Under the pieces are notes generated by a model. That model was given only the letters and a program-made list of their open reading frames with translations. It was not told where the DNA came from and did not search any database. 64,000 bases of DNA from an uncultured Devosia sp. (GTDB lineage Bacteria > Pseudomonadota > Alphaproteobacteria > Rhizobiales > Devosiaceae): the NCBI RefSeq assembly GCF_963517015.1, contig NZ_CAUQDV010000002.1, positions 310,001 to 374,000 of the forward strand, in the 5' to 3' direction. Each line of letters opens with the position of its first letter. Positions within the stretch are counted from its first letter, which is position 1. Of the stretch, positions 52,038 to 59,747 are shown one piece after another. Made by a program: the position numbers and the translations under genes.

Positions 52038-52436
52038 ATGTCGAAACCGCATGATACCGAAGGTAAGCAGCAAAACGCTGAAGAAGTGAGGCGCGAGCTT
52101 GCATCGCGGATCGCTTCAGCCAAAAGGGATCGTCTGATCGAGGAGCGCAAAGCCTCGCCGGATAATTCCGAGGCGATGGCCGGTTACGCGCGCGGCATGC
52201 GCATCGCGACCGAGTTTATTGCTGCGATCATCGTGGGGTGCATTCTCGGCTACCTCGTCGATCTTGGCCTGGGGACCAGCCCTTGGGGTCTGCTCATCGG
52301 CATGCTGATGGGCTTTGCTGCTGGAATACTGAATGTCACTCGTGTAGTGACGCAAATGAATGCCGCTTCGCCTCCCCCAACCGGGTCCGAAAAGGATCGG
52401 GTTGTGTCAGGCGAGAATGACAAAAAAGACGCTTAG
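52038..52436 (+). CDS. atpI: F0F1 ATP synthase subunit I (132 aa)
   Basis: AtpI, an accessory membrane protein that aids assembly of the c-ring. Charged N-terminus (residues 1-50), then two helices (about 58-78 and 84-104): 'YARGMRIATEFIAAIIVGCI' and 'WGLLIGMLMGFAAGILNV'. ATG 52038 is set by GGGGGAG; the longer open frame would start inside the promoter. It begins the F0 operon, 11 bases before atpB. Confidence 0.9.
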   Translation: MSKPHDTEGKQQNAEEVRRELASRIASAKRDRLIEERKASPDNSEAMAGYARGMRIATEFIAAIIVGCILGYLVDLGLGTSPWGLLIGMLMGFAAGILNVTRVVTQMNAASPPPTGSEKDRVVSGENDKKDA

Positions 52437-52447
52437 AGGGCTCCATC

Positions 52448-53221
52448 TTGGCCGGTACTGACCCGATCCACCAGTTTGTCATTCAGGACATCATCCCGAT
52501 TTATGCCGGTGGGGACGGCGCTGCCGATCACGGCATGAATTTCTCCTTCACCAATTCGTCGCTCTTCATGGTGCTGACGGTTGCGGCCATCACGACCTTT
52601 GTCGTTGCCGCTTCGGCGAAGAAGTCGCTGGTGCCATCGCGCTTCCAGCTGGCCGGTGAACTGCTTTATGAATTCGTCGCCAACATGCTGCGCAGCTCGG
52701 CGGGCAAGGAAGGGATGAAGTTCTTCCCCTTCGTCTTCTCGCTGTTCACCTTCGTGCTGTTTGCCAACCTGTTTGGCATGATCCCCTATTTCTTCACCGT
52801 CACCAGCCACATCATCGTCACCGTGGCGCTGGCTGTCATGGTGATGGCCGTGGTGATCGGCTATGGCTTCTTCCGCCATGGTCCGAAGTTCCTCAAGCTC
52901 TTCGTGCCGGCAGGCGTGCCGGCCTATGTGCTGCCCATCGTGGTGCCGATCGAAATCATTTCGTTCCTGTCGCGCCCGATCAGCCTGTCGGTTCGTCTGT
53001 TCGGCAACATCCTTGCCGGCCACATCACCCTCAAGGTTTTCGCCGGTTTCGTGGTGAGCCTTGGTACACTCGGCGCTTTGGGCTGGCTCGGCGCTCTGCT
53101 GCCGCTGCTGATGACCGTGGCGCTGACGGCCCTCGAATTCCTCGTCGCAGCCGTGCAGGCCTATGTGTTTGCAGTGTTGACGTCGATGTATCTCAACGAC
53201 GCGGTTCACCCTTCTCACTAA
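52448..53221 (+). CDS. atpB: ATP synthase subunit a (257 aa)
   Basis: Forms the proton half-channels of F0. The essential Arg lies in 'SLSVRLFGNILAGH', followed by 'LEFLVAAVQAYVFAVLTSMY', the conserved last helix. Five or six helices in all. It uses a TTG start with GAGGG upstream; no ATG fits the family N-terminus. Second gene of the operon. Confidence 0.95.
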   Translation: MAGTDPIHQFVIQDIIPIYAGGDGAADHGMNFSFTNSSLFMVLTVAAITTFVVAASAKKSLVPSRFQLAGELLYEFVANMLRSSAGKEGMKFFPFVFSLFTFVLFANLFGMIPYFFTVTSHIIVTVALAVMVMAVVIGYGFFRHGPKFLKLFVPAGVPAYVLPIVVPIEIISFLSRPISLSVRLFGNILAGHITLKVFAGFVVSLGTLGALGWLGALLPLLMTVALTALEFLVAAVQAYVFAVLTSMYLNDAVHPSH

Positions 53222-53287
53222 GCGTTGAGTCTCCAATCGGCGGGTACCGCCGGCAACAAACGACCTACCCTCGAAAGGACTACACAA

Positions 53288-53515
53288 ATGGAAGCTGAAG
53301 CCGCAAAGTTCATCGGCGCCGGTATCGCAACCCTGGGCATGGCTGGCGCTGCGCTCGGCGTGTCGAACATCTTCTCGAACTTCCTGTCGGGCGCCCTGCG
53401 CAACCCGTCGGCAGCTCCGAGCCAGACCGGTAATTTGATTTTCGGTATGGCCATGACCGAAGCTCTGGGCATCTTCTCGTTCCTGGTTGCCCTGATCCTG
53501 CTGTTCGTCGCCTAA
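53288..53515 (+). CDS. atpE: ATP synthase subunit c (75 aa)
   Basis: The proteolipid of the rotor ring: two helices joined by the polar loop 'ALRNPSAAPSQTG'. The proton-binding carboxylate is Glu58 in FGMAMTEALGIF. ATG 53288 follows AAAGGA. Two strong hairpins follow the gene, which could raise its mRNA level over that of the b subunits, as the ring needs ten or more copies. Confidence 0.96.
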   Translation: MEAEAAKFIGAGIATLGMAGAALGVSNIFSNFLSGALRNPSAAPSQTGNLIFGMAMTEALGIFSFLVALILLFVA

Positions 53516-53542
53516 TTCAGGCACGCGGACTGCTACGCCTTT

Positions 53543-53592
53543 CGCAGCCGGGCCATCCCGGCTGCGCTCTATCGTCCGGCCATTCTGGCCGG
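53543..53592 (+). promoter_or_regulatory. Two hairpins between atpE and the b' gene
   Basis: CGCAGCCGGG/CCCGGCTGCG (53543-53566, loop CCAT) is a perfect ten-base stem; CCGGCCA/TGGCCGG (53576-53592, loop TTC) a perfect seven-base stem. No U-run follows, so they are more likely mRNA-stabilising or partial-attenuation structures than full terminators. Confidence 0.7.
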
Positions 53593-53619
53593 TGAACGGA
53601 ATTTACGGGACCGCACCTG

Positions 53620-54279
53620 ATGGTAACGCAAGCCTTCGCGCAAGAAGCTGCCCCGGCGGAGACGCCGACCGAGGAAAACCTCGACCACGCTGTCGACGCT
53701 AGCCATGGTGAACCCGTCGAGGGTGCCACCGGTCACGACGCGACCACCGACACCCATGCCACGACCGAAGCCCATGGCGGCGGACATTCCGATGTCTTCC
53801 CGCCCTTCGATCCGGCCACATTCCCCTCGCAGCTGCTCTGGCTGGCAATCACCTTTGCCGCGCTTTATCTGCTGATGAGCAAGGTTGCCCTGCCCCGCGT
53901 TGGCTCGATCCTGGCCGACCGCAAGGCTCGCATCGATGGCGATCTCGCCGCAGCCGATGCCGACCAGAAAAAGACCGACGCTGCCATCGCCGCCTATGAG
54001 GCAGCGCTTGCTGAAGCCAAGGCCAAGGCCCAGGGCATTGCGGCCCAGACCAGCGAAGCGATCCAGACCGAGCTCAGCAACAAGCGCAAGGCCGTGGAAA
54101 CCGATCTTGCTGCCAAGGTCACCGCTGCCGAAGAGCGCATTGCCGCCACCAAGACCCAGGCCATGACCCAGGTCGACGAAATCGCTGCTGAAACAGCGCA
54201 GACCGTCGTCACCCAGCTCATCGGCGACATCCCGACCGATGGCGTCAAGGCTGCTGTCGCCAAGGCGAGCAAGGAGTAA
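53620..54279 (+). CDS. atpF2: ATP synthase subunit b' (219 aa)
   Basis: One of two different b-type stator subunits, the form found in alphaproteobacteria and other organisms with heterodimeric stators. An unusually long, His/Thr/Glu-rich N-terminal extension (about 65 residues) comes before the single helix 'LLWLAITFAALYLLMSKVAL'; a long Ala-rich coiled coil follows. Three bases separate it from atpF. The other stator and F1 genes are not in this window. Confidence 0.92.
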   Translation: MVTQAFAQEAAPAETPTEENLDHAVDASHGEPVEGATGHDATTDTHATTEAHGGGHSDVFPPFDPATFPSQLLWLAITFAALYLLMSKVALPRVGSILADRKARIDGDLAAADADQKKTDAAIAAYEAALAEAKAKAQGIAAQTSEAIQTELSNKRKAVETDLAAKVTAAEERIAATKTQAMTQVDEIAAETAQTVVTQLIGDIPTDGVKAAVAKASKE

Positions 54280-54282
54280 GCT

Positions 54283-54771
54283 ATGCCCGAATTCATGGAC
54301 AATAGTTTCTGGGCCACCGTCGGCCTCGTTCTCTTCCTGGCGCTCATCACCTATTTCGGCGTGCCACGCGTCATCGGCAACATGCTCGACAAGCGCATCA
54401 AGCAGATCGCCGACGAACTGGCTGCCGCCAAGAAGCTGCGTGAAGACGCCGCTGCCCTGCTCGTCGAGTATGAGCAGAAGCGCGTCGCTGCCGAGAGCGA
54501 AGCCGAAGGCATTGTTGCCGCTGCCAAGGAAGAGGCCGACCGTCTCACCGCCCAGGCCCAGGCATCGCTGGCCGACCTCGTCGCCCGCCGCACCAAGGCC
54601 GTGGAAGACAAGATCGCCCAGGCCGAAGCCCAGGCCATCGCCGAGGTCCGTGCTCGTTCCGCCGACGTAGCCATCGAAGCTGCCCGTCTCGTCCTCGTCG
54701 ACGAAATGAGCAAGAAGGGTGGCACCGTTGTCGACAAGGCCATCGCCGACGTTGGCAATCGGTTGAACTGA
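54283..54771 (+). CDS. atpF: ATP synthase subunit b (162 aa)
   Basis: Second stator subunit. The membrane helix is 'WATVGLVLFLALITYFGV' (residues about 7-25), followed by 'PRVIGNMLDKRIKQIADELA' and a coiled coil to residue 150. Starts at ATG 54283, three bases after the b' gene. An intrinsic terminator follows 24 bases after the stop, so the F1 genes must be elsewhere, as usual in this group. Confidence 0.94.
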   Translation: MPEFMDNSFWATVGLVLFLALITYFGVPRVIGNMLDKRIKQIADELAAAKKLREDAAALLVEYEQKRVAAESEAEGIVAAAKEEADRLTAQAQASLADLVARRTKAVEDKIAQAEAQAIAEVRARSADVAIEAARLVLVDEMSKKGGTVVDKAIADVGNRLN

Positions 54772-54795
54772 GTTTTTGCGATTGAAGAATTGAAG

Positions 54796-54819
54796 GCGGA
54801 CCGCAAGGCCCGCTTTTTT
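54796..54819 (+). terminator. Intrinsic terminator of the atp F0 operon
   Basis: GCGG-a-CC, loop GCAA, GG-c-CCGC, then six T. One internal mismatch; otherwise a standard rho-independent terminator 24 bases after atpF. Confidence 0.88.
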
Positions 54820-54861
54820 GTTTGCGGGGTCTGTTGGAAGCGCCCGTCCCTCCCCACCCAC

Positions 54862-54902
54862 GGTGTCACCCCGGCCTTGAGCCGGGGCCCATCCCGAGAT
54901 CT
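54862..54902 (+). repeat. Half copy of the 50375 palindromic element
   Basis: The segment from GGTGTCACC to CCCGAGATCT repeats the left arm of the 136-bp element at 50375 nearly base for base, including the CCCCGGC/GCCGGGG hairpin. The right arm is absent. Confidence 0.75.
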
Positions 54903-54998
54903 CAGTGCTTGCTCCCGCCCAAATATTCACCACACTTTCCCTGTGCCCAATTCCGCATCGCCGTTGACCTCCGTCCCTTTCTAACCCATGGTGCCGGG

Positions 54999-55172
54999 GA
55001 CTGCGGGAGAGACTGGATTTCTCCAGCGCCGAAGGAGCAACCGCCCCGGAAACTCTCAGGCAGACGGACCGCAGTCAGGTCAAACACTCTGGAAAGCGGA
55101 TCGGACATGCCGGTCCCACCGAAGGAGCAACCGGCGCTCAGCCGGGAAATCTCTCAGGGCAAGGACAGAGGG
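54999..55172 (+). ncRNA. Tandem glycine riboswitch
   Basis: Two glycine aptamers in a row upstream of gcvT. Aptamer 1 (54999-55076) is closed by the perfect stem GACTGCGG/CCGCAGTC and contains GCCGAAGGAGCAACCGCC and AAACTCTCAGGCA; aptamer 2 (55087-55170) is closed by CTCTG/CAGAG and contains ACCGAAGGAGCAACCGG and AAATCTCTCAGGGCAAGGAC. A short linker joins them. Glycine binding is expected to switch on the cleavage operon. The remaining leader to 55236 is the likely expression platform; a weak promoter (TTGACC-N17-CATGGT, from 54964) may precede it. Confidence 0.95.
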
Positions 55173-55236
55173 GGCACGGAATTCGCCGCGAGGCGAAGCT
55201 AGTCGTGTCGCCTTGTTCAAAATCCGGGATGTGTTG

Positions 55237-56403
55237 ATGGCCGAAACCTCAGCCGAAGACCTCAAGACCACACCGCTGTTCGACAGCCACGTGGCAGCCA
55301 ATGGCCGCATGGTGCCATTCGGTGGCTATTCCCTGCCCGTGCAATATCCCACCGGCATCATGACCGAGCACAAATGGACCCGCGAGCATGCGGGCCTGTT
55401 TGACGTCAGCCATATGGGCCCGAGCTTTCTGGCGCTCAACAATCCCAGCGGCGATGCGGAGGCGGATCACGCTGCCATTGCGGCGATCATCGAGCCGTTG
55501 ATCTGTGGCGACATCGCCGGCCTCAAGCCTGGTCAGGTCCGCTACACGCTGATGCTCAATGAAAGCGGTGGCACGATCGACGACCTGATGGTTGCCCGCT
55601 CCAACATGGCCGGCACGCTCTACATCGTGGTCAATGCCGGCACCAAGGATGGCGACTTCGCCCGTATCGATGCTGCCGCCGGCGACAAAGCGAAACTCAC
55701 CCGCGCCGATGGCGACAATGCGCTGCTTGCCCTTCAGGGTCCCGAGGCAGTTCAGGTCATCACCGCTATTGCGCCGGGCGCTGCTGATCTGGGCTTCATG
55801 CAATACGCGCCGTTCGATTTTGCCGGCGAGAAGATCATGGTCGCCCGCTCCGGCTATACCGGGGAAGACGGTTTCGAAATTCTCGTCCCCAATGTCAAGG
55901 CTGCCGCGCTCTGGGATGCGCTGCTGGCCGACGAGCGGGTCAAGCCGATTGGCCTCGGCGCCCGCGACAGTCTTCGCCTCGAAGCGGGACTACCACTCTA
56001 TGGCCATGACCTCGACGAGACCGTTTCGCCGATCGAGGCAGGATTGGGCTTTGCTGTTTCCAAGCGCCGCCGCGAGGCCGCGGATTTCCCCGGTGCAGCC
56101 CGCATCATGCAAGAAGTCGTCAAGCATGCTGCGCGCTTGCGCGTGGGTCTGCTGGTCGAGGGCGCACCCGCTCGCGAAGGCGCCGAAATCCTTGACGCCT
56201 CCGGTGCGGTGATCGGCGTTGTCACCAGCGGCGGATTTGCGCCATCGCTGGGCAAAGCCATCGCCCTGGGCTTCGTGCCGCCCGCACATGCCGAACCCGG
56301 CGCAAAGCTTCAGGTTTCCGTCCGCGGCCGCGCCCAGCCGGCCGAGGTCGTGCCTACGCCCTTCGTTCCCCATCGTTATTTCCGCAAGCCCAAAGCCAGT
56401 TGA
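55237..56403 (+). CDS. gcvT: Aminomethyltransferase, T protein of glycine cleavage (388 aa)
   Basis: Transfers the methylene unit from lipoyl-H protein to tetrahydrofolate. N-terminal 'TPLFDSHVAANGRMVPFGGY' and 'HAGLFDVSHMGPSFLALN' are diagnostic; the folate-site 'IGLGARDSLRLEAGLPLYGHD' and the C-terminal 'VVPTPFVPHRYFRKPKAS' follow. I start at ATG 55237: the frame is open to 54988, but that part is the riboswitch. First gene of the gcvT-H-PA-PB operon. Confidence 0.95.
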   Translation: MAETSAEDLKTTPLFDSHVAANGRMVPFGGYSLPVQYPTGIMTEHKWTREHAGLFDVSHMGPSFLALNNPSGDAEADHAAIAAIIEPLICGDIAGLKPGQVRYTLMLNESGGTIDDLMVARSNMAGTLYIVVNAGTKDGDFARIDAAAGDKAKLTRADGDNALLALQGPEAVQVITAIAPGAADLGFMQYAPFDFAGEKIMVARSGYTGEDGFEILVPNVKAAALWDALLADERVKPIGLGARDSLRLEAGLPLYGHDLDETVSPIEAGLGFAVSKRRREAADFPGAARIMQEVVKHAARLRVGLLVEGAPAREGAEILDASGAVIGVVTSGGFAPSLGKAIALGFVPPAHAEPGAKLQVSVRGRAQPAEVVPTPFVPHRYFRKPKAS

Positions 56404-56413
56404 GAGCAGAGCC

Positions 56414-56779
56414 ATGACCACCAAGTTCACCCCGGACCACGAATATATCCGCGTCGAGGGTTCGACCGGCATTGTCGGCATCACCCCCTATGCCCAGGAA
56501 GCCCTGGGCGACATCGTCTTCGTCGAGCTGCCCGCGGTGGGCAAGGTGCTCAAGAAGGGCGAGGAAGCCGCCGTCGTTGAATCGGTCAAGGCCGCTTCGG
56601 AAATCTACGCGCCCGTTTCGGGCACGGTCACCGAGGTCAATGAAGAGCTTTCCGGCAATCCCGGCCTCATCAATGCCGATCCGGAAGCCACGGGCTGGAT
56701 CTACAAAATCGCCATTGCCGACGCGGCCGAGATCGATGGCCTCCTCGATTCCGACGCCTATGCCGAGCTGACCCTCTAA
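56414..56779 (+). CDS. gcvH: Glycine cleavage H protein (121 aa)
   Basis: Lipoyl carrier shuttling the aminomethyl group between P, T and L proteins. The lipoylated Lys59 is in VVESVKAASEIY. Full family length, ATG 56414 ten bases after gcvT. Confidence 0.96.
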   Translation: MTTKFTPDHEYIRVEGSTGIVGITPYAQEALGDIVFVELPAVGKVLKKGEEAAVVESVKAASEIYAPVSGTVTEVNEELSGNPGLINADPEATGWIYKIAIADAAEIDGLLDSDAYAELTL

Positions 56780-56788
56780 GAGTACACC

Positions 56789-58132
56789 ATGCGCTATCTC
56801 CCCCATTCCGAAGCCGAACGCGCCGAAATGCTTGGCGTCATCGGCGCGGCCAGTGTCGATGCCCTGTTCAGCGCCGTGCCTACCAAGGCGCTGAAGAGCT
56901 TCGATCTCGGCCTGCCCGCCCATAGTCCCGAATTCCTGGTCGAAGCCCACATGAAGGCTTTGGCAGGCAAGAACCGTTCGGGTGGCGATGGCCCCTTCTT
57001 CGTCGGTGCGGGTGCCTACCGCCACCACGTGCCGGCGACGGTCGATCATCTGATCCAGCGTTCGGAATGGCTTACGGCCTATACGCCCTACCAGCCGGAA
57101 ATCTCGCAGGGCACCCTGCAGATGTTGTTCGAATTCCAGACCCAGGTGGCCAAGCTCACCGGCATGGATGTGGCCAATGCCTCGCTCTATGACGGGTCCA
57201 CAGGCACGGCCGAAGCGGTGCTGATGGCGCGGCGCCTGACCAAGCGCAACAAGATCGTGCTGTCGGGCGGCCTCCACCCGCATTACCGCGATGTGGTGAA
57301 GGCCTATCTCAAGGACGACGCTGACCTGCTCTGTCTGTCCGCCTCTCCAGAAGGCCAGGGCGACATCCTCGATCATATCGACGACCAGACCGCCGCCATC
57401 GTCATCCAGACGCCGGACTTCTACGGCCACCTGCGCAATATGAAGGCTGCGGCCGACGCTGCCCATGCCAAGGGTGCGCTGCTGATCGTGGTGATCACCG
57501 AGGTTGTGTCGCTCGGGCTGCTTGAGGCTCCCGGCGCGTTGGGTGCCGATATCGTCGTGGCCGAGGGACAGTCGATCGGCAATGCGCTGAACTTCGGTGG
57601 GCCGTATCTCGGCCTCCTCGCCACGCGCAAGGAATTCATCCGCCAGATGCCCGGCCGCATCTGCGGCGAAACGGTTGATGCCGAAGGCCAGCGCGGTTTC
57701 GTTTTGACGCTGTCGACCCGCGAGCAGCATATCCGCCGCGAGAAGGCGACATCCAACATCTGCACCAATTCGGGCCTCTGTGCCCTCGCCTTCTCGATCC
57801 ACATGGCGCTATTGGGTGAAGCCGGTTTCACCCGCCTGGCCCGCTTCAACCATGCGCAGGCCTGCAAGCTGGCCGACGCACTGGCGACGGTGAGCGGCGT
57901 CGAAGTGCTCAACAAGAGCTTCTTCAATGAAATGACCATCCGTACCAGCCAGCCGGCCGCAAGCCTGATCGAGCGTCTCGCCAAGCGCGGCATTCTCGCC
58001 GGCGTGCCGGTCAGCCGCCTCGAGCCGGACAATCCGAGCGTCAACAACCTCATCGTGCTGGCCGCAACCGAGCTGACCACGGATAGCGACATCACCGCCC
58101 TTGTCTTGGCGCTTTCGGAGGAACTGGCATGA
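56789..58132 (+). CDS. gcvPA: Glycine dehydrogenase (decarboxylating) subunit 1 (447 aa)
   Basis: N-terminal half of a split P protein, which decarboxylates glycine with PLP. Family sequence includes 'RYLPHSEAERAEMLGVIG', 'FVGAGAYRHHVPATVDHL', 'TAYTPYQPEISQGTLQMLFE' and 'TSNICTNSGLCALAF'. It lacks the PLP lysine, as expected for this subunit, and must pair with GcvPB. Its stop overlaps the gcvPB start by four bases. Confidence 0.95.
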   Translation: MRYLPHSEAERAEMLGVIGAASVDALFSAVPTKALKSFDLGLPAHSPEFLVEAHMKALAGKNRSGGDGPFFVGAGAYRHHVPATVDHLIQRSEWLTAYTPYQPEISQGTLQMLFEFQTQVAKLTGMDVANASLYDGSTGTAEAVLMARRLTKRNKIVLSGGLHPHYRDVVKAYLKDDADLLCLSASPEGQGDILDHIDDQTAAIVIQTPDFYGHLRNMKAAADAAHAKGALLIVVITEVVSLGLLEAPGALGADIVVAEGQSIGNALNFGGPYLGLLATRKEFIRQMPGRICGETVDAEGQRGFVLTLSTREQHIRREKATSNICTNSGLCALAFSIHMALLGEAGFTRLARFNHAQACKLADALATVSGVEVLNKSFFNEMTIRTSQPAASLIERLAKRGILAGVPVSRLEPDNPSVNNLIVLAATELTTDSDITALVLALSEELA

Positions 58133-59655
58133 GCATGAACACTCACGGCCGCCCGACCGGAACGGGCACCGCAGGCTTCGCCTCCACGTCGGGTTCAGCA
58201 CTGCTGCCCAACGAACCGCTGCTGTTCGAGATCGGCGACACCGAGCATTCGGGCGTAGACCTGCCCGAGGTCACCATTTCGACCGACCGCCTGGGCGGCT
58301 TCGAACGCCAGACGCCGCTCGATCTTGCCGGTCTCACCGAGCCCGAGGCCATGCGCCACTATGTGCGCCTCAGCCGCCTCAACCACTCGATCGATAGTGG
58401 CATGTATCCGCTCGGCTCGTGCACGATGAAGCACAATCCGCGCCTCAACGAGAAGATGGCCCGTCTGCCCGGCTTCGCCGACATCCACCCGCTGCAGCCG
58501 GTCTCGACCGTGCAGGGCGCGCTGGAGCTGATGGAACAGCTATCGCACTGGCTGATGACGCTCACCAATACCGCTGCCGTGGCGCTGACGCCCAAGGCAG
58601 GCGCGCATGGCGAATTGCTGGGCATGATGGCGATCAAGGCCGCGCAGGAATCTGCCGGCCAGGGTCACCGCAAGGTGGTGCTGGTGCCCGAAAGCGCCCA
58701 TGGCACCAATCCGGCCACGGCTGCCTTCCTGGGCTACACGGTGAAGGCCGTTCCGGCCCGCGAAGACGGCACGGTTGATGTGCAGGCGGTCAAGGATGCG
58801 CTGTCGGAAGATGTCGCGGCGATCATGCTTACCAACCCCAATACCTGTGGGCTCTTTGAACCTCAGGTGATCGAGATTGCTGCGGCGGTGCATGAAGCCG
58901 GGGCATTCTTCTACTGCGATGGCGCCAATTTCAACGCCATCATGGGCGTGGTCCGCCCGGGTGACCTGGGCATCGATGCCATGCATATCAACCTGCACAA
59001 GACCTTCTCGACGCCCCACGGCGGCGGCGGTCCGGGTGCCGGCCCGGTCGTCCTGTCGGAAGCCCTTGCGCCTTTCGCGCCGGTGCCCTTCGTGCGCAAG
59101 GGTCAGAATGGCCTCGAGCTGGTGGAACACGCCGAAGGCGAAGTCCTGGGCCGCATCACCGCCTTCCAGGGTCAGATGGGTATGTATGTGCGCGCGCTGA
59201 CCTATATGCTCAGCCACGGCGGCGATGGTCTGGCCCAGGCCGCGCAAGACGCGGTGCTCAATGCCAATTATATCAAGGCCCGCCTGCAGCACATTTTCTC
59301 GGTGCCCTTCCCCGACTATCCGACCATGCATGAGGCGCTGTTCGACGACAGCTTCCTCAAGGACAGCGGCGTCACCACGCTCGATTTCGCCAAGGCGCTG
59401 ATCGACGAGGGCTTCCATCCCATGACCATGTATTTCCCGCTGGTCGTGCATGGCGCCATGCTGATCGAGCCGACCGAGAGCGAGAGCAAGCAGACGCTGG
59501 ACCGCTTCTGCGACGTGATGGAAGAGCTGGCTCTTGACGCCAAGTCCGGCAACAAGGAGCGTTTCACCGCCGCTCCGATGAAGGCACCGCGCCGCCGGCT
59601 TGACGAAACGCGTGCCGCCCGCACGCCGATCCTCAAGTGGGAAGCCGTCAAATAG
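58129..59655 (+). CDS. gcvPB: Glycine dehydrogenase (decarboxylating) subunit 2 (508 aa)
   Basis: C-terminal, PLP-binding half of the split P protein. The cofactor Lys is in NLHKTFSTPHGGGGPG; other landmarks are 'GMYPLGSCTMKHNPRLNEKM', 'PESAHGTNPATAAFLGY' and 'LIEPTESESKQTLDRF'. About 35 N-terminal residues are low in conservation. It is the last gene of the riboswitch-controlled operon; a hairpin follows 23 bases after the stop. Confidence 0.95.
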   Translation: MSMNTHGRPTGTGTAGFASTSGSALLPNEPLLFEIGDTEHSGVDLPEVTISTDRLGGFERQTPLDLAGLTEPEAMRHYVRLSRLNHSIDSGMYPLGSCTMKHNPRLNEKMARLPGFADIHPLQPVSTVQGALELMEQLSHWLMTLTNTAAVALTPKAGAHGELLGMMAIKAAQESAGQGHRKVVLVPESAHGTNPATAAFLGYTVKAVPAREDGTVDVQAVKDALSEDVAAIMLTNPNTCGLFEPQVIEIAAAVHEAGAFFYCDGANFNAIMGVVRPGDLGIDAMHINLHKTFSTPHGGGGPGAGPVVLSEALAPFAPVPFVRKGQNGLELVEHAEGEVLGRITAFQGQMGMYVRALTYMLSHGGDGLAQAAQDAVLNANYIKARLQHIFSVPFPDYPTMHEALFDDSFLKDSGVTTLDFAKALIDEGFHPMTMYFPLVVHGAMLIEPTESESKQTLDRFCDVMEELALDAKSGNKERFTAAPMKAPRRRLDETRAARTPILKWEAVK

Positions 59656-59678
59656 CTGGCAATAGTCGATAAAATTAC

Positions 59679-59702
59679 GATGGCCGCTTAAGGGCGGCCA
59701 TC
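59679..59702 (+). terminator. Hairpin after the gcv operon
   Basis: GATGGCCGC, loop TTAAGG, GCGGCCATC: a perfect nine-base stem. No U-run follows on the plus strand, so termination is uncertain; it may protect the 3' end of the gcv mRNA. Confidence 0.5.
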
Positions 59703-59747
59703 ATGACTTGCCGATAGCTCTGATCCATTGGTCGTGGGTCTTGGCAA

